A stretch of DNA of 64,000 bases from 66-474 sp050737995 (GTDB lineage: Bacteria > Pseudomonadota > Gammaproteobacteria > Xanthomonadales > Rhodanobacteraceae). Shown here one piece after another: positions 50,767 to 59,977 of this stretch. Every line of letters starts with the position of its first letter. Position 1 is the stretch's first letter. Where the stretch lies: positions 20,793-84,792 of the forward strand of contig JBOHYR010000139.1 in NCBI GenBank assembly GCA_050737995.1, written 5' to 3'. The translations under genes and the position numbers were made by a program. The notes beneath the pieces were generated by a model. That model searched no databases and was not told the DNA's origin. It was given only the letters and a program-made list of their open reading frames with translations.

Positions 50767-52577
50767 GTGGCAAGCCGTCTCTTTTTTCAGAACTCAAGCG
50801 CCGCAACGTGCTTCGCGCGGCGGTGTTGTACGCCGGTGCGGTGTGGGCGTTCTCGCAAGGCATTTCGCAACTGACGCCGGCGATTGGATTGCCTGACTGG
50901 GCGACGCACTGGTTCCTGATCGCCGCGGTCATCGGATTTCCGTTCTGGATCGCGTTCGCGTGGTTCTACGAGTTCACGCCGCAGGGCTTGAAACGCGAAA
51001 GCGAGATTGCGCCGGATGATTCGATCGCGCATTCGACGGGCCGCAAGCTGGACAAATGGATCATTGCGGTGCTCACGCTCGCGGTGGTGTTGCTGCTGAC
51101 CAATACCTTCGTCTGGCACAAGGGCGCCGGGTTGGCATCGCAAAGTGCGAGTATCGCTGCGACATTCGCAAAGATTCCGGAAAAATCCGTGGCAGTGTTG
51201 CCGCTGGCCAATGAAAGTGGTGACAAGGATCAGCAGTATTTTTCTGACGGCTTATCGGAAGACCTGATCACGGCGCTCTCGCAGTTCGCAGGCTTGAAGG
51301 TCATCAGTCGCGATTCCTCATTCCAGTTCCGCGACAGCGAGGACAGCAGCCAGGTCATCGGCGAAAAACTCGGCGTCGCGCATTTGCTGGAAGGCAGTGT
51401 GCAGCGCATGGGCGATGAAGTGCGCATCAGCGCAGAGCTGGTCAACGCTGCCAATGGCACAACGCTGTGGTCCGAGCATTACGACCGGCCATACAAGGAC
51501 CTGTTCGCGCTGCAGGATGCCATCACCAAGGCCGTGGCCGATGCGTTGAGGGCGAAGTTGTTCACGACGCCCGGCGCCGTAGTGCAAAGCGAGCGCCCGC
51601 CGAGCGGCAATCTCGCAGCGTACAACGCCTACCTGCAAGGTCAGTTCTACTATCAACGCGGCAGCGAGGCGGATTTATATCAAGCCATCACGCAGTTCAC
51701 TGCGGCGACGCAGCTCGATCCGCACTACGCCGCGGCGTACGCTGGCATGTCGTACACATGGACGCTCCTGGCGGGATATGTCCTGAGCGGAACGGACAAA
51801 CCGGGTGCCTATGCGAAGGCGCGTGACGCGGCACAAACGGCGTTGCGGTTGAATCCCGATCTGGTGGCAGCGCGCGTTGCATACAGTGCTGTGCTGAACA
51901 ATGTCGACTTCAATTGGAACGGTGCACAAGCCCAAAACAGGCGTGCCATGGAACTGGCGCCGGGCAGTGCATTGGCCAAGTTCAGCCTCTCGACGACCGA
52001 CGCACTGCTCGGACATCCGGAATCCGCCGCCAAGCTGCTTCGGCAAGCGTTGGCCGGCAATCCCTTGCAGGCATTCTGGACTATGTGGCTGGCCTCCTAT
52101 CAAGCAGCACTCGGTCGGCTCGATGAGGCCGAAGCGACCGCGCACAGGGCGGTCGCTCTGCAACCCCAGGCAGCGTTCACCTACCGGGAATTGACGGCCA
52201 TCGAGGTGTTGCGCGGAGACGCCGCCGCGGCTTTGGCCGCTGCCCAAAACACGCCGCCCGGCCGCAATCAGGATATTGCCATGGCGTGGGCGTTGCAGAT
52301 CGGTCCGGATCGCGCGGCGGCGGATGCTGCACTGAAAAACCTGATTGACAAACATTCGAGTGATTCCTCGTACCAGATCGCAGATGTGTTTGCGTTGCGC
52401 AAAGACCCGGGCAACATGTTCAAGTGGTTGGATCAGGCATGGATCAATCGTGACGATGGTATCCAGTACCTGCTGTACGACCCCATGACCTTGCGCTACA
52501 AGAACGACCCGCGCTTCACGACGTTCTGCAAGAAGGTTGGGTTGCCGACCACCACCGACGCGAAGGCCATGCCGTGA
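50763..52577 (+). CDS. Membrane TolB-like/TPR protein, array member 2
   Basis: The product has 604 residues with the same plan as member 1: LKRRNVLRAAVLYAGAVWAF, EFTPQGLKRESEIAPDDSIA, a third hydrophobic segment LTLAVVLLLTNTFVW, the domain KSVAVLPLANESGDKDQQYF, LGVAHLLEGSVQRMGDEVRI, then TPR repeats ending DPRFTTFCKKVGLPTTTDA. It differs from member 1 in the TPR half but is very close to member 3 and to the separate gene at 34675-36510. Both ends overlap neighbours by four bases, so it is translated from a multi-gene message. Confidence 0.82.
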   Translation: MSGKPSLFSELKRRNVLRAAVLYAGAVWAFSQGISQLTPAIGLPDWATHWFLIAAVIGFPFWIAFAWFYEFTPQGLKRESEIAPDDSIAHSTGRKLDKWIIAVLTLAVVLLLTNTFVWHKGAGLASQSASIAATFAKIPEKSVAVLPLANESGDKDQQYFSDGLSEDLITALSQFAGLKVISRDSSFQFRDSEDSSQVIGEKLGVAHLLEGSVQRMGDEVRISAELVNAANGTTLWSEHYDRPYKDLFALQDAITKAVADALRAKLFTTPGAVVQSERPPSGNLAAYNAYLQGQFYYQRGSEADLYQAITQFTAATQLDPHYAAAYAGMSYTWTLLAGYVLSGTDKPGAYAKARDAAQTALRLNPDLVAARVAYSAVLNNVDFNWNGAQAQNRRAMELAPGSALAKFSLSTTDALLGHPESAAKLLRQALAGNPLQAFWTMWLASYQAALGRLDEAEATAHRAVALQPQAAFTYRELTAIEVLRGDAAAALAAAQNTPPGRNQDIAMAWALQIGPDRAAADAALKNLIDKHSSDSSYQIADVFALRKDPGNMFKWLDQAWINRDDGIQYLLYDPMTLRYKNDPRFTTFCKKVGLPTTTDAKAMP

Positions 52578-54391
52578 GCGCCAAGCCCTCCTTTTTCGCC
52601 GAACTCAAGCGCCGCAACGTGCTGCGCGCGGGGGCGTTGTATGCCGCAGCGGTGTGGGCGCTGTCGCAAGGGCTGGCGCAGTTGCTGCCTCTGTTTGGAG
52701 ATTACAACTGGATTGCGCGCTGGTTCGTGATTGCCTGCATCATCGGCTTTCCGTTTTGGGTCGCGTTCGCGTGGTTCTACGAGTTCACGCCTCAGGGTTT
52801 GAAGCGCGAGAGCGAGATCGCACCGGATGACTCGACCGCGCATGCCACCGGTAAAAAACTCAACTTCGCCATCATCGGCGTGCTCGCGCTCGCGGTGGTG
52901 TTGCTGCTGACCAACACACTGGTCTGGCACAAGGGCGCGGGGCTGGCATCGCAAGGTGCCAATATTGCAGCGGCCTTTGCAAAGATTCCAGGAAAATCCG
53001 TGGCCGTTTTGCCGCTGGTGAACGAAAGCGGTGACAAGGATCAGCAGTACTTTTCCGATGGGCTGTCAGAGGACCTGATCACGGCGTTGTCGCAATTTGC
53101 CGGTTTGAAAGTCATCAATCGCGATTCTTCGTTCCAGTTCCGCGACAGCAAGGACAGCGTGCAGGTGATCGGCGAACAGCTCGGCGTGGCGCATCTGCTG
53201 GAAGGCAGCGTGCAGAAACTGGGCGATGAAGTGCGCATCAGCGCGGAGCTGGTCAACGCCGCCGACGGCACCACGCTGTGGTCCGAGCATTACGACCGAC
53301 CGTACAAGGACCTGTTTGCGCTGCAGGACGGTATTACGAAAGCCGTGGCCGATGCGTTGAAGGCCAAACTGCTGACGACGCCCAGCGCGGTGGCACAAAG
53401 CGATCGGCCGCCCAGCGGCAATCTCGCCGCCTACACGGCTTTTCTGCGTGGCGTGGCGGATGAGGGCCTTGCAACGGAGGCAGGCCAGCGCAACGCCATC
53501 GCGCAATTTGAAGAAGCCATTCGACTGGATCCTCGTTACGCGTTGGCTTATGCAGCAGCCTCGGATGCTTGGCAATCCCTTGCCGGGACATTCGACACCG
53601 GAGCCGCGGATCAGCGACACGCTATCGCGCAAGCCCGCACCGCCGTGGATATGGCGCTGCAATTGAACCCCGATCTGGCTGCGGCGCATAGGACGCTAGG
53701 CGGACTGATGGAAGCTTTCGATTTCAACTGGACCGGGGCACTGGCCGAGTTCCAACGTGCGGCGAAATTGGCACCGGGCAGCCCCGATGCCAAGTTCGGT
53801 CTTGCTGGCATTCAGGCCAGACTCGGGCATCTGACTACTGCGATCGAACTCGATCGGAAGGCGCTGGCCAGTGCTCCGCTGAGCGCCGACGGGTATTTTG
53901 GTTTGGGCCGCAAGCTCAGTGGACTCGGCCAACTTGACGAAGCCGAAACCGCGTTGCGCAAATCCATTGAACTGGTGCCGGGCGCGAGTCGGCCCTACGC
54001 GTATCTGGCAATCATCGAGGTGCAACGCGGTGACGCCGCGGCGGCCTTGGCTGCTGCCCAAAAGACGCCATCTGGTCTTTGGCACAACTTCGCGGTTGCG
54101 CTGGCTGTGCAGATCGGGACGAATCGCGTGGCCGCCGATGCTGCGCTGAAAAACCTCATTGAAAAGGGTGCAGAAAACGACGCTTACCAGATCGCCGAGG
54201 TTTATGCGGTACGCAGGGATCCGGACAAGATGTTCAAGTGGCTGGACCGCGCGTGGTCCAACGATGACGCCGGCGTCGAGTTGTTGCTGTTCGACCCGTT
54301 GATTCTGCGGTACAAGGACGACCCGCGCTTCACGGCATTCTGCAAGAAAGTCGGGTTGCCCACGACGACCGACGCAAAGGCCATGCTGTGA
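52574..54391 (+). CDS. Membrane TolB-like/TPR protein, array member 3
   Basis: The product has 605 residues and a GTG start inside the preceding stop overlap (GTGA). The N-terminus reads FAELKRRNVLRAGALYAAAV. The central block KSVAVLPLVNESGDKDQQYF to HLLEGSVQKLGDEVRISAEL is almost the same as in member 2, and the C-terminus FTAFCKKVGLPTTTDAKAM is shared. The TPR region diverges more, as if the repeat part adapts to different partners. The gap to member 4 is 21 bases. Confidence 0.82.
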   Translation: MSAKPSFFAELKRRNVLRAGALYAAAVWALSQGLAQLLPLFGDYNWIARWFVIACIIGFPFWVAFAWFYEFTPQGLKRESEIAPDDSTAHATGKKLNFAIIGVLALAVVLLLTNTLVWHKGAGLASQGANIAAAFAKIPGKSVAVLPLVNESGDKDQQYFSDGLSEDLITALSQFAGLKVINRDSSFQFRDSKDSVQVIGEQLGVAHLLEGSVQKLGDEVRISAELVNAADGTTLWSEHYDRPYKDLFALQDGITKAVADALKAKLLTTPSAVAQSDRPPSGNLAAYTAFLRGVADEGLATEAGQRNAIAQFEEAIRLDPRYALAYAAASDAWQSLAGTFDTGAADQRHAIAQARTAVDMALQLNPDLAAAHRTLGGLMEAFDFNWTGALAEFQRAAKLAPGSPDAKFGLAGIQARLGHLTTAIELDRKALASAPLSADGYFGLGRKLSGLGQLDEAETALRKSIELVPGASRPYAYLAIIEVQRGDAAAALAAAQKTPSGLWHNFAVALAVQIGTNRVAADAALKNLIEKGAENDAYQIAEVYAVRRDPDKMFKWLDRAWSNDDAGVELLLFDPLILRYKDDPRFTAFCKKVGLPTTTDAKAML

Positions 54392-54412
54392 GCGTGAAGC
54401 CGAACAAAATGG

Positions 54413-56254
54413 ATGACCAACCCGCCAGCGGATCAAGCCATGACTGAATTCCTCGCCCGCCTGAAGCAACGCAATCTGGTGCAGTGGGCGCTGGCGTACA
54501 TCGCCGCAGCGTTCGCGCTGATCCAGGTGATCGACGTGGTGGCGCAGCGCTTCGGCTGGCCGGACCGGGCCGAGAAACTGATCATCCTGGCGCTGGCGGT
54601 CGGGTTCTTTGTAGCGCTGGTCATCGCCTGGTACCACGGCGAAAAGGGCCGGCAGCGGGTGTCGGGCGCCGAATTGCTGCTGATCGCGCTGGTACTGGCC
54701 ATCGGCGGTGTGGTGGTGTGGGGCTTTGGCGGCCACGGCACACGGTCGAGTGCGCCGCATGTTGCCGCGGCTGCGCGTGTGACACCCGGCGGCCGGTCTT
54801 CCGGCGCGGCTTCGTCCGGGCCACGTCTTGCATCGTCAACGCAAGCTGTCCCGATTCCCGCCAAATCCATTGCGGTACTGCCGTTCCAGAACCTGAGCGG
54901 CGATCCGAAGCAGGTGTATTTCAGCGACGGCATCACCGAGGAAATCCTCAATGCGCTGGCGCAGATTCCGGACCTGAAAGTCGCCGGGCGTACTTCGGCG
55001 TTCCAGTTCAACAGCAAGAACGCGGATCTGCACAAAGTCGGCGAGATTCTCGGTGTTGCCACGGTGCTGGAAGGCAGCGTGCAGAAAGCGGGCGACGAGG
55101 TGCGCATCACCGTGCAACTGGTGGACACCCGCAGCGGTTATCAGTTGTGGTCGGAGAACTACGACCGCAAGCTGACCAACATCTTCGCGATCGAGGATGA
55201 AATCTCCAATGCCATCGCCAGCAAGTTGCGCGCGCAGTGGGGCGGCGGCGCATCCCGCCCGCTGGTGGCGCAGAAAACCATCGACCCGCGCGCGCACGAT
55301 TTCTATCTGAGTGGACTGGCGCTGCTGGCCGCGCGTGCATCGGGGTTGCGCGGCGCCGTCGCCGCGTTCCAGAACGCAGTAAAGATCGATCCGGATTACG
55401 CGCAGGCGTGGGGCGCATTGGCGGAGGCGGAAATGATCCAGCCGGAGTATCAGGCCGATGTTTCGACCGATGTTGCGTATGCACGTGCCAAGGCAGCTGC
55501 GGAACGGGCGCTGGCGATCGATCCGAACATCGCCTCGGCCTATGTCGCCTTGTCCGTGGTGTACGGCAATCAATGGGCGAAGCGGGATCAGGCGCTGCAA
55601 CGCGCCTTGCAACTTGCACCGGGTGATGCCGAGGTGGTGTTCCAGCACGCCTATTTCCTGCTGCTTACCGGAAACCTCGAAGCGGCATTGCGCGAAATGG
55701 ATCATGCGCTGCGGCTCAATCCACTGTCGCCGATCATCGCCGCGGAACGCGTGGAAACATTGTTCTACTTGCACCGTTACGACGATGCCCTCAGACAAGC
55801 CGATGCCACGATCGATGCGCATCCGGACTTCCCGACAACCTACGGTTTTGCCGCGTTGGCCGCGGTCCAGCTCCACCGTTATGCCGACGCGGCGGCGTAT
55901 GTGAAACGTGTTGCGTCGATGCAGGACTTCGATGAAGCTTTTGGCGTCGATGCGGCAAGCCTGTCGCAGTTCATCCGTGGGATGAGCGATCCCGCGCAGC
56001 GGGCGGCAGCGTTGCGCGCGGTGGCGCGTGCCAGCAGCCTGGATCAGGCCGAATTGTTCTGCGCGTTGGGCGCCAATGCACAGGCGTTCGCTGCGGTGCA
56101 GCGTAGCCAGCGTTCGGATGTGAATCCCGATTTGACGGTCGAGGTGATGTGGTCGCCGATGCTGGACCCGATCCGCGACGATCCGCGCTTCATGGCGGTG
56201 CTGAAGAAGCTCGGCTTACCGTACATTCCGCGCTCGAGGGAAGCTGCGCCATGA
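54413..56254 (+). CDS. Membrane TolB-like/TPR protein, array member 4 (divergent)
   Basis: The product has 613 residues (604 if ATG 54440, MTEFLARLKQRN, is the start, as paralogs suggest). The anchor region is of a different subtype: LARLKQRNLVQWALAYIAAA, LIILALAVGFFVALVIAWYH and LLLIALVLAIGGVVVWGF. The TolB-like part is KSIAVLPFQNLSGDPKQVYF and GVATVLEGSVQKAGDEVRIT. TPRs follow and the end is MLDPIRDDPRFMAVLKKLGL. It overlaps the following truncated copy by ATGA. Confidence 0.82.
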   Translation: MTNPPADQAMTEFLARLKQRNLVQWALAYIAAAFALIQVIDVVAQRFGWPDRAEKLIILALAVGFFVALVIAWYHGEKGRQRVSGAELLLIALVLAIGGVVVWGFGGHGTRSSAPHVAAAARVTPGGRSSGAASSGPRLASSTQAVPIPAKSIAVLPFQNLSGDPKQVYFSDGITEEILNALAQIPDLKVAGRTSAFQFNSKNADLHKVGEILGVATVLEGSVQKAGDEVRITVQLVDTRSGYQLWSENYDRKLTNIFAIEDEISNAIASKLRAQWGGGASRPLVAQKTIDPRAHDFYLSGLALLAARASGLRGAVAAFQNAVKIDPDYAQAWGALAEAEMIQPEYQADVSTDVAYARAKAAAERALAIDPNIASAYVALSVVYGNQWAKRDQALQRALQLAPGDAEVVFQHAYFLLLTGNLEAALREMDHALRLNPLSPIIAAERVETLFYLHRYDDALRQADATIDAHPDFPTTYGFAALAAVQLHRYADAAAYVKRVASMQDFDEAFGVDAASLSQFIRGMSDPAQRAAALRAVARASSLDQAELFCALGANAQAFAAVQRSQRSDVNPDLTVEVMWSPMLDPIRDDPRFMAVLKKLGLPYIPRSREAAP

Positions 56255-56535
56255 ATGATTTCTGGCAACGCCTGAAGCAATGCAAGCTGGTTCAGTCGGC
56301 ACTGGAATACATCGCCGCCGCGTTTGCGCTGATCCAGGTGATCGACGCGGTGGCGCAGCGTAGCGGCTCGCTGGACCAGGACCAGAAGCTGATCATCCTT
56401 GCGCTGGCGGTCGGGTTCCTCGTGGCATTGGTAATTTCCTGGCACCGACCATTTTCGTACTTCGGCAGGGTACTTCGCCGATCAGGCCATCCTTCCAAGA
56501 CCCCGGAGCTCTCCGGAAGAGCCGGCGCAAGTTGA
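56251..56535 (+). pseudogene. Truncated N-terminus of a fifth TolB-like/TPR paralog
   Basis: The frame encodes 94 residues that align with the start of array member 4: MNDFWQRLKQCKLVQSALEY, FALIQVIDAVAQRSGS, LIILALAVGFLVALVISWH. Similarity ends abruptly at about base 56445, after which an unrelated tail (RPFSYFGRVLRRSGHPS) runs to a stop. The TolB and TPR parts are missing. A short stretch resembling the family's C-terminus reappears at 57561-57644, beyond the secreted-protein gene. It may still be translated as a small membrane protein, but it looks like the remains of a broken gene. Confidence 0.75.
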
Positions 56536-56662
56536 TCGCTTGCCCCCCTTCCGTGAGCGTATAGTCCACTTCTCCGCAGGATGCGGAGAGGGGCGTGCAC
56601 CCTGCTCCTGACCATAGGGAATCGCTTTCAAGCGTTGGTTCACTCCTCAAAGGGGTATCTCC

Positions 56663-57439
56663 ATGAAGAAGTTCTCCACGTTGGCGGCCACCGTGGCCGC
56701 CCTTCTGTGTGTCGGCGGCGTTCACGCAGCGGCCACGAACCCGACAAGCATGTCCTTCGATGTCGAAGACACCGTGGCGCCGGCACAACAGATGGCCTAT
56801 GTGGCCGGCATCAAAAGACTCAATCAGTGTTTGAGTCAACACGGGTTCAAGTACCCAGTGATGGCCTTGGAACACGTAACCGGAAACACGTATGTGTATT
56901 CCTATGTAGTAGAAGTCCCGGACTGGGCGGCCATTGATACCGTGCATGCCACGGTCGGCGCCTGCGATTCGGTAGGCATGTCGGATATCAACCCGCATCT
57001 GCTGAGCGAAACCAGCTCGGTTACAACCGTGGCGCCGGGCTTCAGCCACTACCCCAGGAATATGCCCCCCACGACGCCGCTCACGGACGTCGTGTCATTC
57101 ACGCTCAAACCCGGCATGGCGGCGTACAAAGCCTTCACGGACAGCGTAAAGGAGATCTATGCGGCCGAGATCAAAGCCAACTGGCCGCATTACTCCGAAC
57201 TGGATGCGATGAACTACGCCGGGTCCGGCGCACCGGATTTTCAATTGATCATGCCCGCCCAAAGCTGGGCGGAGATCGGCAAGCCCCCCTCCCCGTCATG
57301 GACAGAGGTACTGGCGAAGGTCTACGGCAAGCAGAAGGCCGACGAGATACGCAAGTCGCTGGACGACGCGATCGCCAACACCGAGGAGCATGTGGACCGC
57401 TACGATCCTGCCCTGAGCTACACGCCCTCCCGCCACTGA
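56663..57439 (+). CDS. Secreted protein of an unrecognised paralog family (A1)
   Basis: The product has 258 residues with a signal peptide (MKKFSTLAATVAALLCVGGV, cleaved near VHA) and AAAGGGG as ribosome site. It shares a full-length pattern with the proteins at 59978 and 60860: VEDTVAPAQQMAYVAGI, a conserved Cys (Cys56) in QCLSQH, a second Cys (Cys101) in GACDSVG, then NPHL, a TLKPG block, FTDSVKEIYAAEIKANWPHY and ADEIRKSLDDAIANTEEHVD. No cofactor or catalytic motif is visible. The two Cys may form a disulfide in the periplasm. I do not recognise the family. It is the most divergent of the three copies and sits between two fragments of a TPR gene. Confidence 0.72.
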   Translation: MKKFSTLAATVAALLCVGGVHAAATNPTSMSFDVEDTVAPAQQMAYVAGIKRLNQCLSQHGFKYPVMALEHVTGNTYVYSYVVEVPDWAAIDTVHATVGACDSVGMSDINPHLLSETSSVTTVAPGFSHYPRNMPPTTPLTDVVSFTLKPGMAAYKAFTDSVKEIYAAEIKANWPHYSELDAMNYAGSGAPDFQLIMPAQSWAEIGKPPSPSWTEVLAKVYGKQKADEIRKSLDDAIANTEEHVDRYDPALSYTPSRH

Positions 57440-57455
57440 ACGCTACGAAACGGCA

Positions 57456-57479
57456 GGCGGTCCTTTCCGGAGGGCCGCC
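57456..57479 (+). terminator. Hairpin after A1, possible terminator
   Basis: GGCGGTCCT (57456-57464) pairs with AGGGCCGCC (57471-57479), with one G-U pair, around TTCCGG. Only GCTTTGCC follows, so a terminator function is uncertain. The remainder of the 380-base gap to the cytochrome gene holds the TPR-gene fragment described next and otherwise nothing recognisable. Confidence 0.45.
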
Positions 57480-57560
57480 GCTTTGCCCCGATCCTGTTGG
57501 CGGCTGTTTGCATCAGGCTCGACAGAAACCGCGTTGCTCCGGCTTGAGCTTGCAAGGTAC

Positions 57561-57644
57561 CTGATCCGCAACGAGCTGCGTTTCAGGGCGGTATTGAAGA
57601 AAATGGAGTTGCCTTGTGTCCCGCGCGGGCCGGTGTCATCGTGA
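57561..57644 (+). pseudogene. C-terminal fragment of a TolB-like/TPR paralog
   Basis: Reading from 57561 gives LIRNELRFRAVLKKMELP, then CVPR, to a stop at 57642-57644. This lines up with the end of array member 4, DPIRDDPRFMAVLKKLGLP followed by YIPR, sharing I-R, R-F, A-V-L-K-K, L-P and P-R. Upstream bases contain only frameshifted hints of similarity. It looks like the remnant of the C-terminus whose N-terminus survives at 56251-56535. Confidence 0.62.
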
Positions 57645-57819
57645 CCAGACGCACGGGATGGCCCGCGCCGGGCATGCACTTGTGCGAGGCGAAACGCGCG
57701 AGTAGCGTGGTAACGCTGCGGGGAGGGCAGCCTGTTGGCCGCTGCACGGCATCATGGCTGCGCATGACGCGCACGTCGATCGGGTAGGGAGTCATTCCTT
57801 TTCCACGGTGGGGTGTGTC

Positions 57820-58818
57820 ATGCGTGTTTCTTCGAAAGCCCGGGCTGCCGCCTGCGCGGCAGGGTGGACGGCTGTGTGTGTGGTTGGAGTGGCATTCGCA
57901 CAAAAGGCCGGTACAGTTTCGCCCGATGCGGCCTTTGTAAAGGCCGAGGCATGGGCGTCTCCGGAATCGCATTCCCTTGACCCAAGCTTGCCGAAGGGTT
58001 CGCAAGCACCCAAGCCAGACATGCAAAAGCCATTGCATGTGCCGGGCAGTACGCGCACCTACACGTACGCACAACTGGATACCGGCTTCGACGCTGCGGA
58101 CTGGTTCCCGCAGGACCATCCGCCGCTGCCGCACATCGTCGCGTTTGGGCGCAAGCCAGCGTACGCCTGTGCGGTTTGCCATAACCCTGGCGGTGAGGGG
58201 TACCCATCGACTGCGTCGCTGGCGGGTCTGCCTGCAGCGTATCTGCGCCAACAGTTGCAGGCCTTCCGTGATGGCCAGCGTGACAACGACATCATGCCGA
58301 AGGAAGCCCGCAATCTCGACGCGGCCGACGAACAAGCCGCCGTGCGGTATTTTTCGAGCCTGAAGTTCAAGTCGCACGACAAGGTTGTTGAAACCGTCAC
58401 CGTGCCGAAAACGCATTGGGACGATTACGTGCTGGCCGCCGACCACAACGGCGTGCGCGAACCGATCGGCGAGCGCATCATCGAAGTCCAACCCGAAGAC
58501 GGCGAACACGGCAGCGAGCGGGTTATTTACACCGCTTATGTGCCGCCGGGCAGCATCGCGGCGGGCGCGAAGATCGCGACGAAAGGCATTGGCACAATGC
58601 CGGCCTGTGAATCCTGCCACGGCGCGAAGCTGCAAGGTGTGGGCGACATTCCATACCTCGCCGGTCGCTCACCGACCTACATCGCGCGTGAATTGATCCT
58701 GTTTCGCCTTGACAAGCGCACCAACCCGGACGCCGCGCCGATGCGCGCGGAAGTTTCGCATCTCACCTTGCAAGACATGATCGATGTCGCGGCCTATGCC
58801 GGTTCCCGCAAATCCTGA
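57820..58818 (+). CDS. Di-heme c-type cytochrome, cytochrome c4-like (C1)
   Basis: The product has 332 residues with a signal peptide ending near VAFA. Two heme-binding sites are present, CAVCH (117-121) and CESCH (263-267). The second is followed by LQGVGDIPYLAGRSPTYIAR and a candidate axial Met308 in APMRAEVSHLT, as in c4-type domains. Between the heme domains lies a conserved non-heme segment (TVPKTHW, REPIGERIIE, AYVPPGSI), which I recall from a group of periplasmic di-heme cytochromes. It should carry electrons in the periplasm, but no oxidase or dehydrogenase gene is adjacent. The following cytochrome gene starts 15 bases later. Confidence 0.86.
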   Translation: MRVSSKARAAACAAGWTAVCVVGVAFAQKAGTVSPDAAFVKAEAWASPESHSLDPSLPKGSQAPKPDMQKPLHVPGSTRTYTYAQLDTGFDAADWFPQDHPPLPHIVAFGRKPAYACAVCHNPGGEGYPSTASLAGLPAAYLRQQLQAFRDGQRDNDIMPKEARNLDAADEQAAVRYFSSLKFKSHDKVVETVTVPKTHWDDYVLAADHNGVREPIGERIIEVQPEDGEHGSERVIYTAYVPPGSIAAGAKIATKGIGTMPACESCHGAKLQGVGDIPYLAGRSPTYIARELILFRLDKRTNPDAAPMRAEVSHLTLQDMIDVAAYAGSRKS

Positions 58819-58833
58819 CAGCAGGTGATCGTC

Positions 58834-59835
58834 ATGAAAATCGGTTCAAGAAAGGTGGCAGTCGTGGCGGCGGGAGCGGCCGGGTTGTTGTGCGCAAGCA
58901 TCGCGATGACGCAGACCACATCGGCTCCATCGTCGAACGCTGCTTTCATCAATGCGGAGGCGTGGGCGTTTCCTGTGTTCCCGCCGCCACCCGATCCGCA
59001 TGCGCCCAAGCCCGATTCGAGCAAGGCTTTGCATGTGGCGGGCAGCCCCGTGAGTTACACGCAGGCGCAGTTGGACGGCATGGACGACGCGGACTGGTTT
59101 CCGCAGGATCATCCTCCGGCGCCGCATATCGTGAAGGTGGGCCGCAAACCGGCCCGTCCGTGCGCCGAGTGCCATACGATCAGCGGCACCGGCGTCCCGG
59201 CGACCGCGGACCTGGAGAGCCTGCCGAAGGCATACATCCAGGAACAACTCGCAGCGTTCCACGCCGGCCAGCGCGGCATGGGTGGCCCGGCCACCGCCCA
59301 CGACATGGTCGAAGAAGCGCGTGCGCTGACCTCCTCGGACGAGACGCAGGCCATCGACTATTTCTCTGCGACGAAATTCGTTCCGCGCGTGCACGTGGTC
59401 GAGACCGCGACCGTGCCGAAGACGCATTGGAAGTACTTCGTGCTGAAGCCGGACAAGAGCGGTGCGCGCGAACCAATCGGAGAACGCATCATCGAGACGC
59501 CCGTCGATTTCAACGATTACTCGCTGTCCGACGGCCGCGTCGGGTATGTCGCATACGTGCCACCTGGGAGTATCGAGGCGGGCGAGAAGATTGCCGCGCG
59601 CGGCGTGGGCGCGGCGCCAGCCTGCGAATCCTGCCACGGCGCCAAGTTGCAAGGCGTCGGCGACATTCCGTATCTCGCTGGCCGTTCGCCGACCTACATC
59701 GCGCGCGAACTGATCCTGTTCCGCGAGGGCAAGCGCATTAACCCGGGCGCCGAACCGATGCGCACGGAGGTCTCGCATCTCACGTTGAAAGACATGATCG
59801 ACGTCGCGGCGTATGCCGGGTCACGCGGATCCTGA
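58834..59835 (+). CDS. Di-heme c-type cytochrome, cytochrome c4-like (C2)
   Basis: The product has 333 residues and is a close paralog of C1. The signal peptide is MKIGSRKVAVVAAGAAGLLC and the heme sites are CAECH (110-114) and CESCH (264-268). The ADWFPQDHPPAPHIV block before the first heme, the middle TVPKTHWKYFVL and AREPIGERIIE segments, and the C-terminal RSPTYIARELILFREGKR are all conserved. The start is supported by its position after the C1 stop and by CAGGTGAT upstream. It is probably co-transcribed with C1; the physiological electron partner is unknown. Confidence 0.86.
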   Translation: MKIGSRKVAVVAAGAAGLLCASIAMTQTTSAPSSNAAFINAEAWAFPVFPPPPDPHAPKPDSSKALHVAGSPVSYTQAQLDGMDDADWFPQDHPPAPHIVKVGRKPARPCAECHTISGTGVPATADLESLPKAYIQEQLAAFHAGQRGMGGPATAHDMVEEARALTSSDETQAIDYFSATKFVPRVHVVETATVPKTHWKYFVLKPDKSGAREPIGERIIETPVDFNDYSLSDGRVGYVAYVPPGSIEAGEKIAARGVGAAPACESCHGAKLQGVGDIPYLAGRSPTYIARELILFREGKRINPGAEPMRTEVSHLTLKDMIDVAAYAGSRGS

Positions 59836-59977
59836 AGTGCGCGGTCGGAGTGAATACGCGTCCAACCTTTTCCCTTGTAAGACGTAATGCAGGTAGAGCG
59901 TGATGCGACATGCCCAAACCAGGGTGCCAATCGCCGACGAAATCCGTGACAGATCCACTCGAATTTCCAGAGGGCTT

